From Hofstenia miamia (taxonomy: Eukaryota > Xenacoelomorpha > Acoela), in contig SCFE01000010.1 in NCBI GenBank assembly GCA_004352715.1, positions 2,796,857-2,860,856 of the forward strand: a stretch of 64,000 bases of DNA, given 5' to 3'. Below the pieces are notes generated by a model. That model was given only the letters and a program-made list of their open reading frames with translations. It had not been told where the DNA came from and did no database searches. The stretch's first letter is position 1; every line of letters starts with the position of its first letter. Below are positions 46,075 through 57,989 of the stretch, in pieces. A program made the translations under genes and the position numbers.

Positions 46075-47361
46075 GGATGAGTCTCACTTCCCCCAAACTC
46101 ACTTCCCCCAAGTCTGACGTCACAAAATATTAAATACCGTTAGAGACAACATTTCAGTGAATTTGTAATTATATATTTAAATAAATATCTATATTTCTTT
46201 ACACTCTATTTTGATTAGTTTTATATGCAGTTAGGATTGCTGAAATACGGAATTGCAATTAAATAAATGTAAATATGTGCAATAATTATAAGCATTGACT
46301 ATTTACATATTATATATGTATATTTTACCCCCGACACTGTTTAGATCTAACCTGATGATTAGAGAATTGCGTTAGCATGCCTTGTGCTGTGTAATTTCAA
46401 AATTCATAGCTAATATATAAACGCTAATTTGTTTTGTGTCATATTTACTTCGGACTAATTTCGGGTAGCTTATCTATTTCTAAAAAGTATTTTACAGATT
46501 CGTAGTGTAAGACAACACAGCCGTTTCTAATATGGAAATTACAGGTTTAAATCCTGTCGGATCTGCAATTTGAAATGCTCCTTTATTTTTACAAACAACA
46601 ATTTGAAATAATATACCTGCAGGCGTAGGCCTACCAGTATAAAATAAAAATCAGAAACATTAGCGATTTTTGTTTAACACCTGGATGATATAAATTTCTG
46701 TATTGTATTTGTAAATAGCAAACCAATGTGATGCATTATTACGATTTTTCCAGATTCCTGGTCCCCCTCGAGTAATATACTCAAGTATTAACTGCTTTTA
46801 ATGCAGGGGTGTCATGAGAGAGCTGACTCCCACTCATTGTTGCCAGGCTAATTCTAAATTCTAGTAAAATACATGTAAAAAATTACATTCAAAATTTTCA
46901 AAGTTATAAACAACTTCCATTACTGCTAAAAGGAATAGAATAGTCTGCCAGGACAAACAACGCATATTATCTGATCGGGAAATTTATCAGATATATAATA
47001 AACAATTAGCAAACAAACAAATTACGAATGAACGCGAAAAAATTAATTACTCATTACAATAAAGTACAAAAATAATAAACATAATTAAATTTCTATTTTA
47101 AATCTAAACAGATTTTCGAAAGCTGCTAAATATTTACTAAATGCAAATGGCGAACCTCAACATCTACATTTATTTAATTGCAATTCCTTATTTCAGCAAT
47201 CTTAATCTCATATAAAACTAATCAAAATAGAGTGTAAAGAAATATAGATATTTATTTAAATATATAATTACAATTTCACTGAAATGTTGTCTCTAACAGT
47301 ATTTAATATTTTGTGACGTCAGACTTGGGGGAAGTGAGTTTGGGGGAAGTGAGACACATCC
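46075..47361. mobile_element. 1.29-kb foldback-type element with ~195-bp inverted repeats
   Basis: The left arm (46075-~46270) and right arm (~47166-47361) are near-identical inverted repeats starting GGATGTGTCTCACTTCCCCC (one mismatch on the left). Each arm opens with two tandem CTCACTTCCCCCAA units. I see no coding capacity. A diverged tRNA-like sequence lies in the core. The same end is found at 62521-62609. No unambiguous target duplication is visible (GG before, GAATC after), so the superfamily is unassigned. Confidence 0.8.
46496..46565 (+). tRNA. tRNA-like sequence, anticodon position CTA, probably a pseudogene or SINE head
   Basis: It folds as a full cloverleaf. The acceptor is AGATTCG/CGGATCT (7 bp, one G-T), the D-arm GTGT/ACAC with a 6-nt loop, the anticodon arm GCCGT/ATGGA with loop TTCTAAT, the variable loop 4 nt, and the T-arm ACAGG/CCTGT with loop TTTAAAT. 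The A-box-like TAGTGTAAGAC is a near match; the B box GGTTTAAATCC has one change from GGTTC. The D-loop lacks GG and one anticodon-stem pair is mismatched, so function is doubtful. Confidence 0.4.
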
Positions 47362-47997
47362 GAATCAAGCTTCATATTCAATGTTCAAATGACATTAAAG
47401 TTTAAAAATTGAACAATTAGATGTATTGTCAACTACCAACTACTTTTAATTGGCAAATTTCATTATTCTGTTGGAAATTCAAAGCAATCACTCAATAATT
47501 TCATCAGGTTCAATCAAAGTCGTAGATATTTAGTATTGTCAGAAAATTAACCTAAAAAATTTATATTATTGTGCTAGCAATTATTATGAAAACTAGGTGG
47601 ACTTTTCATCATTAAATACCTAATGACTTTTTAAGATGACTTTTATAGTGCCTTGGACGTTTTATTGTTAAATATTTAGTGCCTTTGTTTTTAACCTTAA
47701 ATTAAGATTGCCTTGGAACTCTTTCTTGCTACAATGTATCCTTTGATTATCTGGTTGTTATGCCAAACTTTTTCCACCAATATAGTATATTTGTATATGT
47801 AATGTTGTTCCAAGCCAAAACTATTGCTAAATAATTCACCAAAAATCGGAATTTCATAGTTTCTGCCATTCTCTACAAATGAACCTTAATTTTTTAGTAT
47901 TATTAAAAGCTAACTTTTGTAGAATATACAATTTCTCAGGAGTGCAGGTAGGATAATCAAGGATGCACTGCAGTGAGGCATTGAGAAATAGTAATTC
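47362..47997. other. AT-rich spacer, nothing recognised
   Basis: No coding or repeat structure noticed between the foldback element and the second tRNA-like sequence. Confidence 0.4.
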
Positions 47998-48069
47998 TGA
48001 TTTGTGGTGTAAAAATAACACAGCTGTACACTTGTACAGATTATGTGGGTTCAATTCCCACTGAATTAA
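47998..48069 (+). tRNA. Second tRNA-like sequence, degenerate
   Basis: It has a perfect B box (GGTTCAATTCC, 48048-48058) in a 5-bp T-arm GTGGG/CCCAC, and a D-arm GTGT/ACAC with a 7-nt loop. The acceptor TGATTTG/TGAATTA is held by three wobble pairs. The anticodon arm (CTGTA/TACAG) does not leave a standard 7-nt loop. It resembles the copy at 46496 through the GTGTAA...ACACAGC segment. Probably a tRNA-derived repeat. Confidence 0.35.
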
Positions 48070-48210
48070 CAAGGCAATAAATATTGCATTGTACATCAAA
48101 CTAAGTGTTTATGACTACTATTAATAAAATTATAGTAAACGCTAAGAACTCATGATTTAGAAAGGCAAATTTGCATTAAATATGGTAAGTAAATGAATAG
48201 AATGTAGTAT

Positions 48211-49485
48211 ATCCCAGATAACAATTTAAGGTCTAAACAACGTTGTTTTGGGTTGTTATGTGGTTGTTTTATGTGTCAAAAACAACGTTGTTTTAATGTT
48301 GAAATAGTACCATTTCATTGGTCTAAACAACGTCCTCAATTTGAAAGTAATCTTTTATGCACTTTGATGAATGAATTGGAAGTTGTTCACGAACTGACAA
48401 CAGCTTACCATCATCAAGCAAATGGATTGGTAGAATGGTTAAATCAAACCCTCATCAAATTGATTCAGGTAGCATTATCCCGAGCCGCCAGAAAACAATG
48501 GAGATGAATTGTAGAATGTGTCGAGTATTTTTATAACACGTCAGTTCATACAACAACTGGTGTCAGCCCCTTCAAAGCCATGTTTGGTAGAGAGGCTGCT
48601 ACTTCCTTGGCAATGATGTTTCCAAAATATGCTGACACTAATGTGGAGAGCTATGTGAATAGACTAATTAATGATATGCAACAAATTCACTTGGCAATTT
48701 GTCATAACACCAATCAGTCTAGTATCAGGCAAAAGAAAACCTTTAATAAAAAGTTATATGGCGAGCCTCATAAGTGTGGTGATAAAGTTTTTGCTTATCT
48801 GCCCCAAATTACCACAGATAGTAATCAAGTACAGAAGCTTGCAAATGATTGGCAAGGCCCTTTTACAATAGAAAAAGTGCTTGATCATAAGACATATACC
48901 TTAAACAATGGTAAAACAGTACACTTTCAGAGGCTCAAACGAGCTATAAAAGATATAGAGCATGTGATAATAGATGACAATAATGAATTTATGTTAGTAG
49001 ACAAGTGTCAATGTGTATGAAAAATATGATAATTTAACCAGTTTCTCAGAGGATGAATTTTCCAACACTGAGTACAATTGTGATAATGTTAATTCTGATA
49101 CCTTAGAATCATGTACACTCCCCCAAAGAAGGGCGAGAACTACTTACGCTTATGATCCCAACATTTGGGATTTAAATCTTATAACTCCATTTAGGAATGA
49201 AACCAGTAAATCGAAAACAAGTGTCACCAGCTCCACCTGTCCACCACCAAGTGAGAAGGAGGATGGAAGGTAGCCGACTTGAACAAGATGCCTCACCTAG
49301 GCGCGAGAGACACATATCTCCACTTGCTGAGGCGTGCGCAAGAAAAATGAGTTAAATTTGCAAGCATCTGCTCACTCATGATTTTTTACTAACATTGTTA
49401 TTATGATGTTAGTGGTTGCTGCAACAACCAAAAGTATGAAACAACTATAAACAACGTAAAAACAACCAAAATTGTTATCTGGGAT
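48211..49485 (+). mobile_element. TIR element carrying a gypsy-type integrase (Ginger-like candidate), deleted
   Basis: The ends ATCCCAGATAACAATTT and (complement) the same 17 bases form inverted repeats followed by AACAACGTTGTT-rich subterminal DNA. GTAG occurs at 48204-48207 and again immediately after the right end (49486-49489), a possible 4-bp target duplication if three extra bases (TAT) are allowed on the left. Between the ends lies the C-terminal part of an integrase. Ginger transposons (gypsy-integrase-related DNA transposons) have TIRs, 4-bp duplications and such an integrase. The alternative is a MITE that captured retrotransposon DNA. Confidence 0.6.
48330..49273 (+). pseudogene. 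Gypsy/Ginger-type integrase, C-terminal half
   Basis: The DDE integrase core end is present: QFESNLLCTLMNELEV, then LTTAYHHQANGLVEWLNQTL (48396-48455), which holds the catalytic glutamate. An in-frame stop follows at 48505. The open frame 48580-49017 then gives a typical post-core domain with PFKAMFGREA and a C-terminal module with GDKVFAYLP and LANDWQGPFTIEKVLD (GPF/Y-type). A further 80 codons (to 49273) in another frame look like the pol tail. The zinc-binding N-terminus and first two catalytic aspartates are missing, so it is inactive. Confidence 0.8.
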
Positions 49486-49489
49486 GTAG

Positions 49490-50028
49490 ATGCATTAGTG
49501 AGCATATAATTACTTGGCTAATATTAGTCTTCAATTCTATATCTGCAAGCATAATTAATAATAAATTTATTGTTTCTCAATGAACACAATGGATTCCAAA
49601 CCAGTAACATCTCAATAAACATTGAGTGTAATTCCAATTTCATCAGTGTTCATTTTAAGCATAAAATAATCAATTTTTTAGAATTTATGTATTAAATATG
49701 AAATTTTGAGACCAACAAAAAATTTCCTACAAAGGGAATGATCTCTTGAAAACATTTCAAATAACACATTTAATGTGAGCTGTTGCAACAAACCACATTT
49801 ATTAATTACAAATGCAATCTCCCAATAGTACAAATGCATAGTAAAGTCCACATCACATAAAAAACTTTATTATTGCAACTAACAGTGCAGTTAATAATTG
49901 TTTGACTGTTATAATTTTTTTGATGCACTACTGTTCACTCAATTTTAAAATGAGATGTTTTATCAATAAAAATAAAAAGACACAAACATAGAGAATAAGA
50001 ACAGGACAATGACATTTCATGACAGTAA
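49490..50028. other. AT-rich spacer
   Basis: No recognisable feature. Confidence 0.4.
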
Positions 50029-51356
50029 CTTACCAAAATAAATTAAAATCTGAAATAAAAAGTAAATAAGTCATTCATATAATCTGACAACATAAACAAC
50101 AACACTTCGACAAAAAGGGCAAGCAATCATAATGGCATGTTCATTGAATAGGCGTTCCTTGCAGCTGTTGCATACAGACGAATGACCACAGGGAGCCAAT
50201 ACCCATTTGTTCTTAAATCTGTCAATTCATAATTGTATGGCTGTCAGAATTTATCTTTCAACTGTCAGAAAAAGTCGTTATTGTTTAAAATGAGCTTTAT
50301 TGGGACATTGCTTAAGAGACATCTAGATAAAATAGTATCTATTTGAGAAAGGCATTAAAATAACATTTCACTTGCTTCCTACATATATAATTTTCTAAAT
50401 TTTTCAAAGGTTTCACATTAATCAATTACTTAAACTTCAAAAGGTATTTTAATATTTTTAATTATTTTACTATTTACCATATTGATAATGCTTTTTGATT
50501 AATGCTATTGGATAAGAGTGATTACATCTATTCTGACAGCTGTAAAATAAATACTGACAGCCATAAGATTAGGTTGGTACTTTCTATCAACATACGAAAT
50601 CTTGAAACCGACATAGGGAACCTTGAGATCGACATAGCAAATCGTTATGACAATATGAACAAAAAATTTAGCATGAATGAGGTATACGTATCAATTATAT
50701 CAAAAGAGACATCAAAATTTAGTTTTAGCAGTTGTATTTTGAGTTTTAATCTAGACTAAATTATAAAATAATATACTTTATTTCATAACAAAAACTCAGA
50801 TAAATATTTTAATGTATATATGAGAAAATTTTAAATGACCCATCTAATGTTATTAATCTTNCTTACCAAAATAAATTAAAATCTGAAATAAAAAGTAAAT
50901 AAGTCATTCATATAATCTGACAACATAAACAACAACACTTCGACAAAAAGGGCAAGCAATCATAATGGCATGTTCATTGAATAGGCGTTCCTTGCAGCTG
51001 TTGCATACAGACGAATGACCACAGGGAGCCAATACCCATTTGTTCTTAAATCTGTCAATTCATAATTGTATGGCTGTCAGAATTTATCTTTCAACTGTCA
51101 GAAAAAGTCGTTATTGTTTAAAATGAGCTTTATTGGGACATTGCTTAAGAGACATCTAGATAAAATAGTATCTATTTGAGAAAGGCATTAAAATAACATT
51201 TCACTTGCTTCCTACATATATAATTTTCTAAATTTTTCAAAGGTTTCACATTAATCAATTACTTAAACTTCAAAAGGTATTTTAATATTTTTAATTATTT
51301 TACTATTTACCATATTGATAATGCTTTTTGATTAATGCTATTGGATAAGAGTGATT
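50029..51356. repeat. 495-bp block present twice (single-N contig joins)
   Basis: 50029-50523 and 50862-51356 have equal length and read as identical. N's at 50861 and 51357 bound the second copy. The second copy appears to be a redundant contig overlapping both neighbours. Confidence 0.85.
50085..50214 (-). pseudogene. RING-finger C-terminal half (last-exon-like fragment)
   Basis: The minus strand reads WVLAPCGHSSVCNSCKERLF, then IACPFCRSVVVYVVRLYE and a stop (50077-50085). The order C-G-H, C-x2-C, C-P-x-C-R is the second half of a C3HC4 RING domain, followed by a short tail like that of Neuralized- or mind-bomb-type E3 ligases. The first half (first C-x2-C) is missing because the sequence upstream passes straight into a MITE end at ~50206. 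It may be the terminal exon of a gene interrupted by the MITE, or an element-encoded RING. The same block recurs at 50918-51047 as an assembly duplicate. Confidence 0.6.
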
Positions 51357-51357
51357 N

Positions 51358-51762
51358 GGTTGGTTCTTAAATCTGTCAATTCATAATCTTATGGCTGTCA
51401 GAATTTATCTTACAACTGTCAGAAAAAGTCGTTATTGTTTAAAATGAGCTTTATTGGGACATTGCTTAAGAGACATCTAGATAAAATAGTATCTATTTGA
51501 GAAAGGCATTAAAATAACATTTCACTTGCTTCCTACATATATCATTTTTTAAATTTTTCAAAGGTTTCACATTAATCAATTAATTAAACTTCAAAAGGTA
51601 TTTTAATATTTTTAATTATTTTACTATTTACCATATTGATAATGCTTTTTGATTAATGCTATTGGATAAGAGTGATTTCCATAGTTACATCTTTTCTGAC
51701 AGCTGTAAGATAAATTCTGACAGCCATAAGATTATGAATTGACAGATTTAATAACCAACCAT
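51358..51762. mobile_element. ~405-bp MITE with GGTTGGT inverted repeats
   Basis: Left arm GGTTGGTTCTTAAATCTGTC and right arm (complement) GGTTGGTTATTAAATCTGTC extend for about 65 bp as near-perfect inverted repeats. They contain GACAG/CTGTC hairpins around CTTATGGCTGTCAGAATTTA. There is no coding capacity. Diverged copies occupy 50206-50572 and, in the assembly duplicate, 51039-51356. The left target flank is hidden by an N. Confidence 0.8.
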
Positions 51763-53440
51763 ACAGGGGCTGGCGACATCACACTAAGAGATGACAACCC
51801 AAGTTCTCTCTCCACCTATGCTGATCTCAATACACCTCTGATAGCAGGACTGCAGTTTGGCACGGGGAAATTGATGAATGACCCAAGCTGCAAGGATATA
51901 AGGACCCGTCTCGACCAAGGTAAACACCATATTTTTCACTGCCTCTCAAATAATTTCTAAATGGAATATCCTTAAATAAATACTATGGTATGTTGCTATA
52001 AACTTTTTATGTATGCTTCAAAATATTTGAAAATTTTACTACTGGTTAAGATCTGAAAGATATTATTCTAATGCGATTGTATAAATACTTACGGTTTCAT
52101 AAAAATGTATCACATTATCTACAAATATTAAGTAATAAATCATATTGATACAGGGAAACAAAGGCATGCATGCCTTGTAACAGTATTTGATATTTAATAA
52201 ATTAAAAATTATATGGAGTGAACTTCATTTGATATTTAACTGATGTGTAATGTGCAGAAATAATAGAAATATATCGAAATTTAAAAATTACTTTTTAAGA
52301 TGTTAGTAATCACTCAAAAAAACAAATTTTAAAAATAATTCTTTAATACACCAGCGTGTTGATATTTTGACAAGGTTTAGTTTGGAACTTGGAATTAAAT
52401 TTCTCTAATATTTGAGGCTTACTGCTCATACTAAGATTTAAAAGCATTCGCCTAAACCAAAAAACTTATTTTCTGATACCATAAACCACAAAATTTCAAG
52501 ATTATATAAAATATATTTATCATAAAACGTCAAAATTATCATGAAACAAATCTAACGGAATTAAAAATGACACAAGGAAAATTTAAACGTAACTTTGAAA
52601 ATTCCACGACTAGTTCATTAAAGTGTTGCTCTAACATTGGACTAGGCAATTGAAAAGACTTAACGCTAGTCTTCGTAGCATTTAACTTATATTTTAGCTT
52701 CTTTAATGCTTTCGACATTTCAAATTGGAGAGTCCTATGACGCTCAAATAGTTGAGATTTATAATACTATCGTATTTTTAACACTGGAAAATGCACATTA
52801 TTAAAATTTTGAAGTCTAACACATTTGTGAAAAAGCTAATAAGCATATTTGACTGCATTTATCAAAAGTGAAACCATAGATTCAATTATAGAATAACTTT
52901 TGCAAAGCAAAAGGAAAAATTTAGGATCATTATGTTGCAAAGGTATAATGTGTCATTCTTAAAGGACCCTGATTCAAGGAAACTAATTGAATAAGTAACT
53001 CAAAGAAAAGAAAAACTGCACTAATTAATTTTTAAAGCAATACTCATTAGTGATGGGTTGGTAAAATATATCTAAATTATATGAAATTGCTTAAGAATTA
53101 GAAGGTCTTTACTTGCTTATTCTTCCTATTTAGCAGCTCCTACCAACATTTTTTATAAGCCAGAATGAAGCTTCTTCTGAATTCCATAAAGTCCATTTTT
53201 GAATTTTGACTTGGTTAAAAATCAACTATCCATTCTTAAGTCATATGTCAATGTGGCAGCAATATAATGGATTCTGTCATCATTCTACTACTTATTCCTA
53301 TCTGGGCTTTGTTTGTGTTCTGATTAATTTATCTGAAAATCCCAAATGCCTACTATGCTGAAAAATAGAGCTTGTATTTTTTCTACTGTATGCTGGTGAT
53401 TCTTGCATCAATTCCACAGGATCAGCCTTAAACAATTTAG
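51763..53440. other. AT-rich, one unassigned open stretch
   Basis: The open stretch 51739-51960 continues out of the MITE end and has higher GC after 51765 (SLSTYADLNTPLIAGLQFGT), ending near a GTAAACACC. It could be a small host exon, but I recognise no domain. The remainder is AT-rich and featureless. Confidence 0.35.
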
Positions 53441-53454
53441 ATGCATGATAAAAT

Positions 53455-53640
53455 ATTATACTTGATTTCATAAAAAAACTCAAATAAATATTTTATTGTA
53501 CATATGAGAAAATTTTAAATGACCCATTTAATGTCATTAATCTTCATACCTCATTCATACTAAATTTTTGCTCATATTGTCATAATGATTTGCTATATTG
53601 ATCTCAAGGTTCCCTATATTGGTTTCAAGATTTCATGTGC
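53455..53640. repeat. Rearranged copy of sequence at 50.59-50.86 kb
   Basis: 53465-53543 matches 50780-50860 in direct orientation. The adjoining 53544-53635 matches 50596-50685 in inverted orientation (CATACCTCATTCATACTAAA and onward). Together they imply an element with inverted terminal segments. Confidence 0.65.
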
Positions 53641-56600
53641 TGATAAAAAACACCAACGTTAAATGAACTCAATTTATTGTGATTGTTGAATTAATAGCTC
53701 TGGTCCAATCACACATTATCCTTCACTCTCTCAAATAATAAACAGGATTATATGCTCACTAATGCAGGAAAATAATTACACAATGCACATTTTTATATTT
53801 AAACTATATACACCTTAGAAGAGTGCAAAATAAATGCATAGGAAAATATATAACATTTAACAATTATAAATTTTTGAGATTTTGAAATTCATTTATTTCT
53901 AATAGTAAACACATGTGCAGGGCCCACCAAAGTAAAAAATACTAGATTTTAACGCAACATAAACTGTTATTTCACAAGCAAAATCATTAAGAAATGTTTT
54001 TAATGTTAATTTTTTAAATGTCCAGTCAAAAACTGCATCTTAAAGCCAATAAACAACCATTTTTAGCTCAATTTTAAAACAAATTAAAACAAATTGAGTC
54101 AATTTTATTTTTTTAAGTCATTTTATATCAAAAAAACATTTATAATCTGCTTAAATCTGGTTATTTTTTATCATAATTTTAGTCATTTTAAAGCAATATA
54201 TCACCACTTTCAAACCAATTCTTAATTGAAAAACCTTTTCATAAACAAAGAGCCATTTATATTCAAATTACAACCTATAAACAAAATTAATTACCTCAAA
54301 CTGTTTTAATCTTAATAATATTGCATACAGTGCTGAACACAATTTCTGAACAATATGGTTAAAAATTATATAAATATAGTTTAAAAATCTGTTACATAAT
54401 GTTTAAATTTTTGTTATAGTTAACCAATTTTGCTAGTCAAATAAGAAAAGTCAAAATGGGTACAGTTTAGCAAAATATCATGAATTTTAATCTCTTCATT
54501 ATACTCATGCCTTGTTAATATTGAGCACATTTTTTAAAAGCATATCTTTTTTCCAATTATTGCAAAGTCAGCTCTATTGCAGCATTTGCAAAAGAATTTA
54601 TATAGTAAAAATTCTGCATTTCTATTGTTCAACAATGTTTTGTAAAACATTTACAAACTTATTGGTTGAATAAATTCTAATTTCTGTTAAATCTATTTGT
54701 TAAACTTAATATGGTCAACACTGATTGCATATATGTGAGATCATTCTTAAGTGTATGTAATTAAGATATAATATAATAAATAAAATAATTTCACAGTAAC
54801 TAAGCAACAATAAATAGTTTGCATATTTTTTAATAAATTTGAGTGTATCAAATCATATAATTATAAATGGTATATGTATTTAAATTATGTTACAAAACTG
54901 ATTCACAGTTCACTGAGATAAACATTGTCAAATTCAATTTGTTGCACAAACAACTAAATAATATTAATAATGCACATTGTTCAATGTGTTATTAGGTTAA
55001 AGAGTGCAGAGTATTTCCCAAATGCAAACATTGTTATTTGTTGTTACATGCAATAGCTCAGAATTCAAAAACCACAAACATCATTAAATCACTTACTAAT
55101 AATACATAAGAACAACATATTTGAATTTGATATCAGAAACATCATTAAAAATATAATATTGTGCAGAATAAAGGCTTTGTATTGTATTGAACAAATGTAC
55201 ATTAAATTAAATATGAATCAGTACACATTTAAATATAATAATAATAATGTAAGGTCAAAACTTGTTAAAAAAATTCATGCATTGCTTCTGGATAATTATA
55301 ACAATGCAATGTCTTGAAACATGAAAATTTAAAATAAAATATATAAATAAATTAAGAATTATATCAAAATCTCAAATTCATTCATAAAAACAATCTGACA
55401 ATGAAATCCCATTCAAACTTTATGACAATGCTAATAAATTGTTTAAAAATTCCTCTGAATGATTATTTTATTTAATCAAAACAAAAAGGTTTTATGAATT
55501 TGTTGAAAGTACTAGAAATAATTTACAAAAAATAATTGATGAAAGATTAATTAAATAATCAATATGCTTTTTAAAATATTTCTGTTTATATACAGAGTAG
55601 TAAATCAATACTATGATGTTATTTCACATGATATATTTTTTCAATTTTCTACTATATACAATAGAACATCTTTTAAAATGCAATAAATAATTTACCTGAA
55701 ATGAAAAGGTGATTAAAAGTTGAAAGGTATGAATGTTTCTCTAGATGCACAAAATATAGAATTAGTTCTGATGAAATATTTCTCTGTATACAGGAATATT
55801 CAAAATCAGCTTCTGGATGCTTATCACTTCTAAATATATTTCTAACAATTCAATGTATTAAGGCATATAAAATTTAAAAAATAAATTAATTAAATGAATT
55901 AGTAAACATTCTATCATCTTATTTATTCTTAAATTTTACAGGTTGCTGCACATATCTTCTGTTGCACACTTAGCATATGGAGCAAATTTAAATTATCTAC
56001 AAGGATAGATTGAAAAAGTTACAAACCCCTTAAATTGAAATCCTTCATGTCTAAAATTAGATTTGAATTACCAGCCATGCAGGGTTTCTGGAAACAGATG
56101 CACTCAATTGAATGGCAATTGTACAGAAAATGAGTGAAGGGATTACAACTAAATAACATGAAATTGATTCATCATTTTGCAGCTGATCAAATTGATTGAT
56201 TTTTGAAAATGTTCCCTCACATCATGTAATATTCAAATTTACCTCAAAAATCATTGATTTTTGACAAAAAGCTGCCATCAATTGTACAAAAATCTAGCAA
56301 AGTAAATGAGTAATTTAACAGTTCTGTGGAATTTTAAGGACATTAACATTCATATTCTCATAGTTATTTTTAAAAATGTTGCATACTATTTTTTGATCAA
56401 ATATATTTGTCAGTGACAACTTGCAAACTGATCATTAGTAAAACATAATTTGATGTGGAGAATTATGCATTGAGTTTCATAGAATATTGCATGCACTGCG
56501 TACTTGTTGGCTTTCCTTTCACAACATAGGGTAGAAAGAGAGGAATATGAGACTGTAGTGTGATATAACTGCATTTTATGTCAATCTCAATTTCAACATT

Positions 56601-57989
56601 AGTATTATGAACTTAGTTAATTACAATGCTCAATTTATAATTAGATGATTTAGTTTTTGTATACAGTGCAGTTTTAGTTTTAAATATTTTTGCTATTTTG
56701 CACTGTAACTTCTGACTGTTGCAGCACCTGTTTTCTATTTACTCATATAGGCAATGGTATGCTACTGATTATTTTTATCAGTTTTGTTCATATAAATATG
56801 CATGATTATATTTATTTGGTCTGAGGAAAATAAATTTGGATTATCTTTTGACTTTACTTTTTTTAAATTATGATTTTCTAAGCCATCGCAACTTAGTTAA
56901 AGAGTACCCTAGAAATGGTACAGCTTGGATATCATACCCTTCAACATAGGGCTAGGTGTATGAATACGGACTTTGCTGTTACACATTCATTATTTAAAAT
57001 CATTATTATTGCTACCACATAAATTGTATGAGTTGAGAAATGCACTGAGCTTATAGGTTTTTACTTAGCACTTATTTTTCATTAGACTTCTGTATTTCTT
57101 CCTCTTACTAGGTCTCTAGTCTTATATGACACATTCACTAGGTTTTCTGTTTCACATCAGCCAAGTGTGGCCACTCTTCTTCTCTCAATCTCCTGTTACT
57201 CTTTACTTATATTAGGAATGGGTACTATAATAGGAGGATTTAATTATTTACTGTAGCATCAGCAAATTCATGCTCAACACAAATCCTTCATTAGATAAGG
57301 AAGCTCTGATTGCCTTGTTTTGGGAAATAGATTGTTATAGCTGTTATATATATCAATTTGTCATGCTCAAAATTTTTCTTAGAAATGAATACTGAGTTTT
57401 CAAAGAATGCAGTGTGAATTAAAATAATATATAGGTATGTTAAAAGGCACTATTAGTAGCAATATAATGAGTTTGGATAACTGCTGCTTAGGTCAATCAA
57501 CTTTGTGGACATCCAACTAATAATGTGTTTAGGTAATATGAGAAACAATTGTCATTTCTCTCTCTTTCTGTAGCTATATTAGGATTATAAAAGCAAATCT
57601 TTTCCGGACTGAGCTGTTACAGACAAACACAAACTTCCATTACATTGATGCACATTGAAATCATTTTAATATGTTACTCAATTTTATGTGATGACAAACA
57701 TTTAATTTTTTGGGTAAAATTTATACCAATTTTTGGCTTTGTTGAATCCCCAATATTTTAAAAGATGCACTTTTTATAGGTATTTGCATTTCCCATAAAA
57801 TATATTTTACTCAGCAACTCTGATATTTAGGTTGAAAATGAAGCAATCTCATATTACCTACACAGGTAGGTAATAAGACACCATCTAACTCTGATGTGAT
57901 TACACCTAATATTAAATTAAGTAAACATATTAGTGTGTATCTGCATTCCTGTTTACTCAAATTACATAAATGAGCTTAACAAACTTTAT
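53641..57989. other. 4.3 kb of AT-rich DNA without features
   Basis: No open frame of interest and no inverted repeat or clear repeat end was noticed on either strand. It has many A/T tracts. Confidence 0.55.

Noticed and set aside
48211-49485. Reading the integrase locus as an LTR retrotransposon
   Set aside because: No LTR, RT or gag was found next to it and inverted ends flank it; kept only as the alternative explanation.
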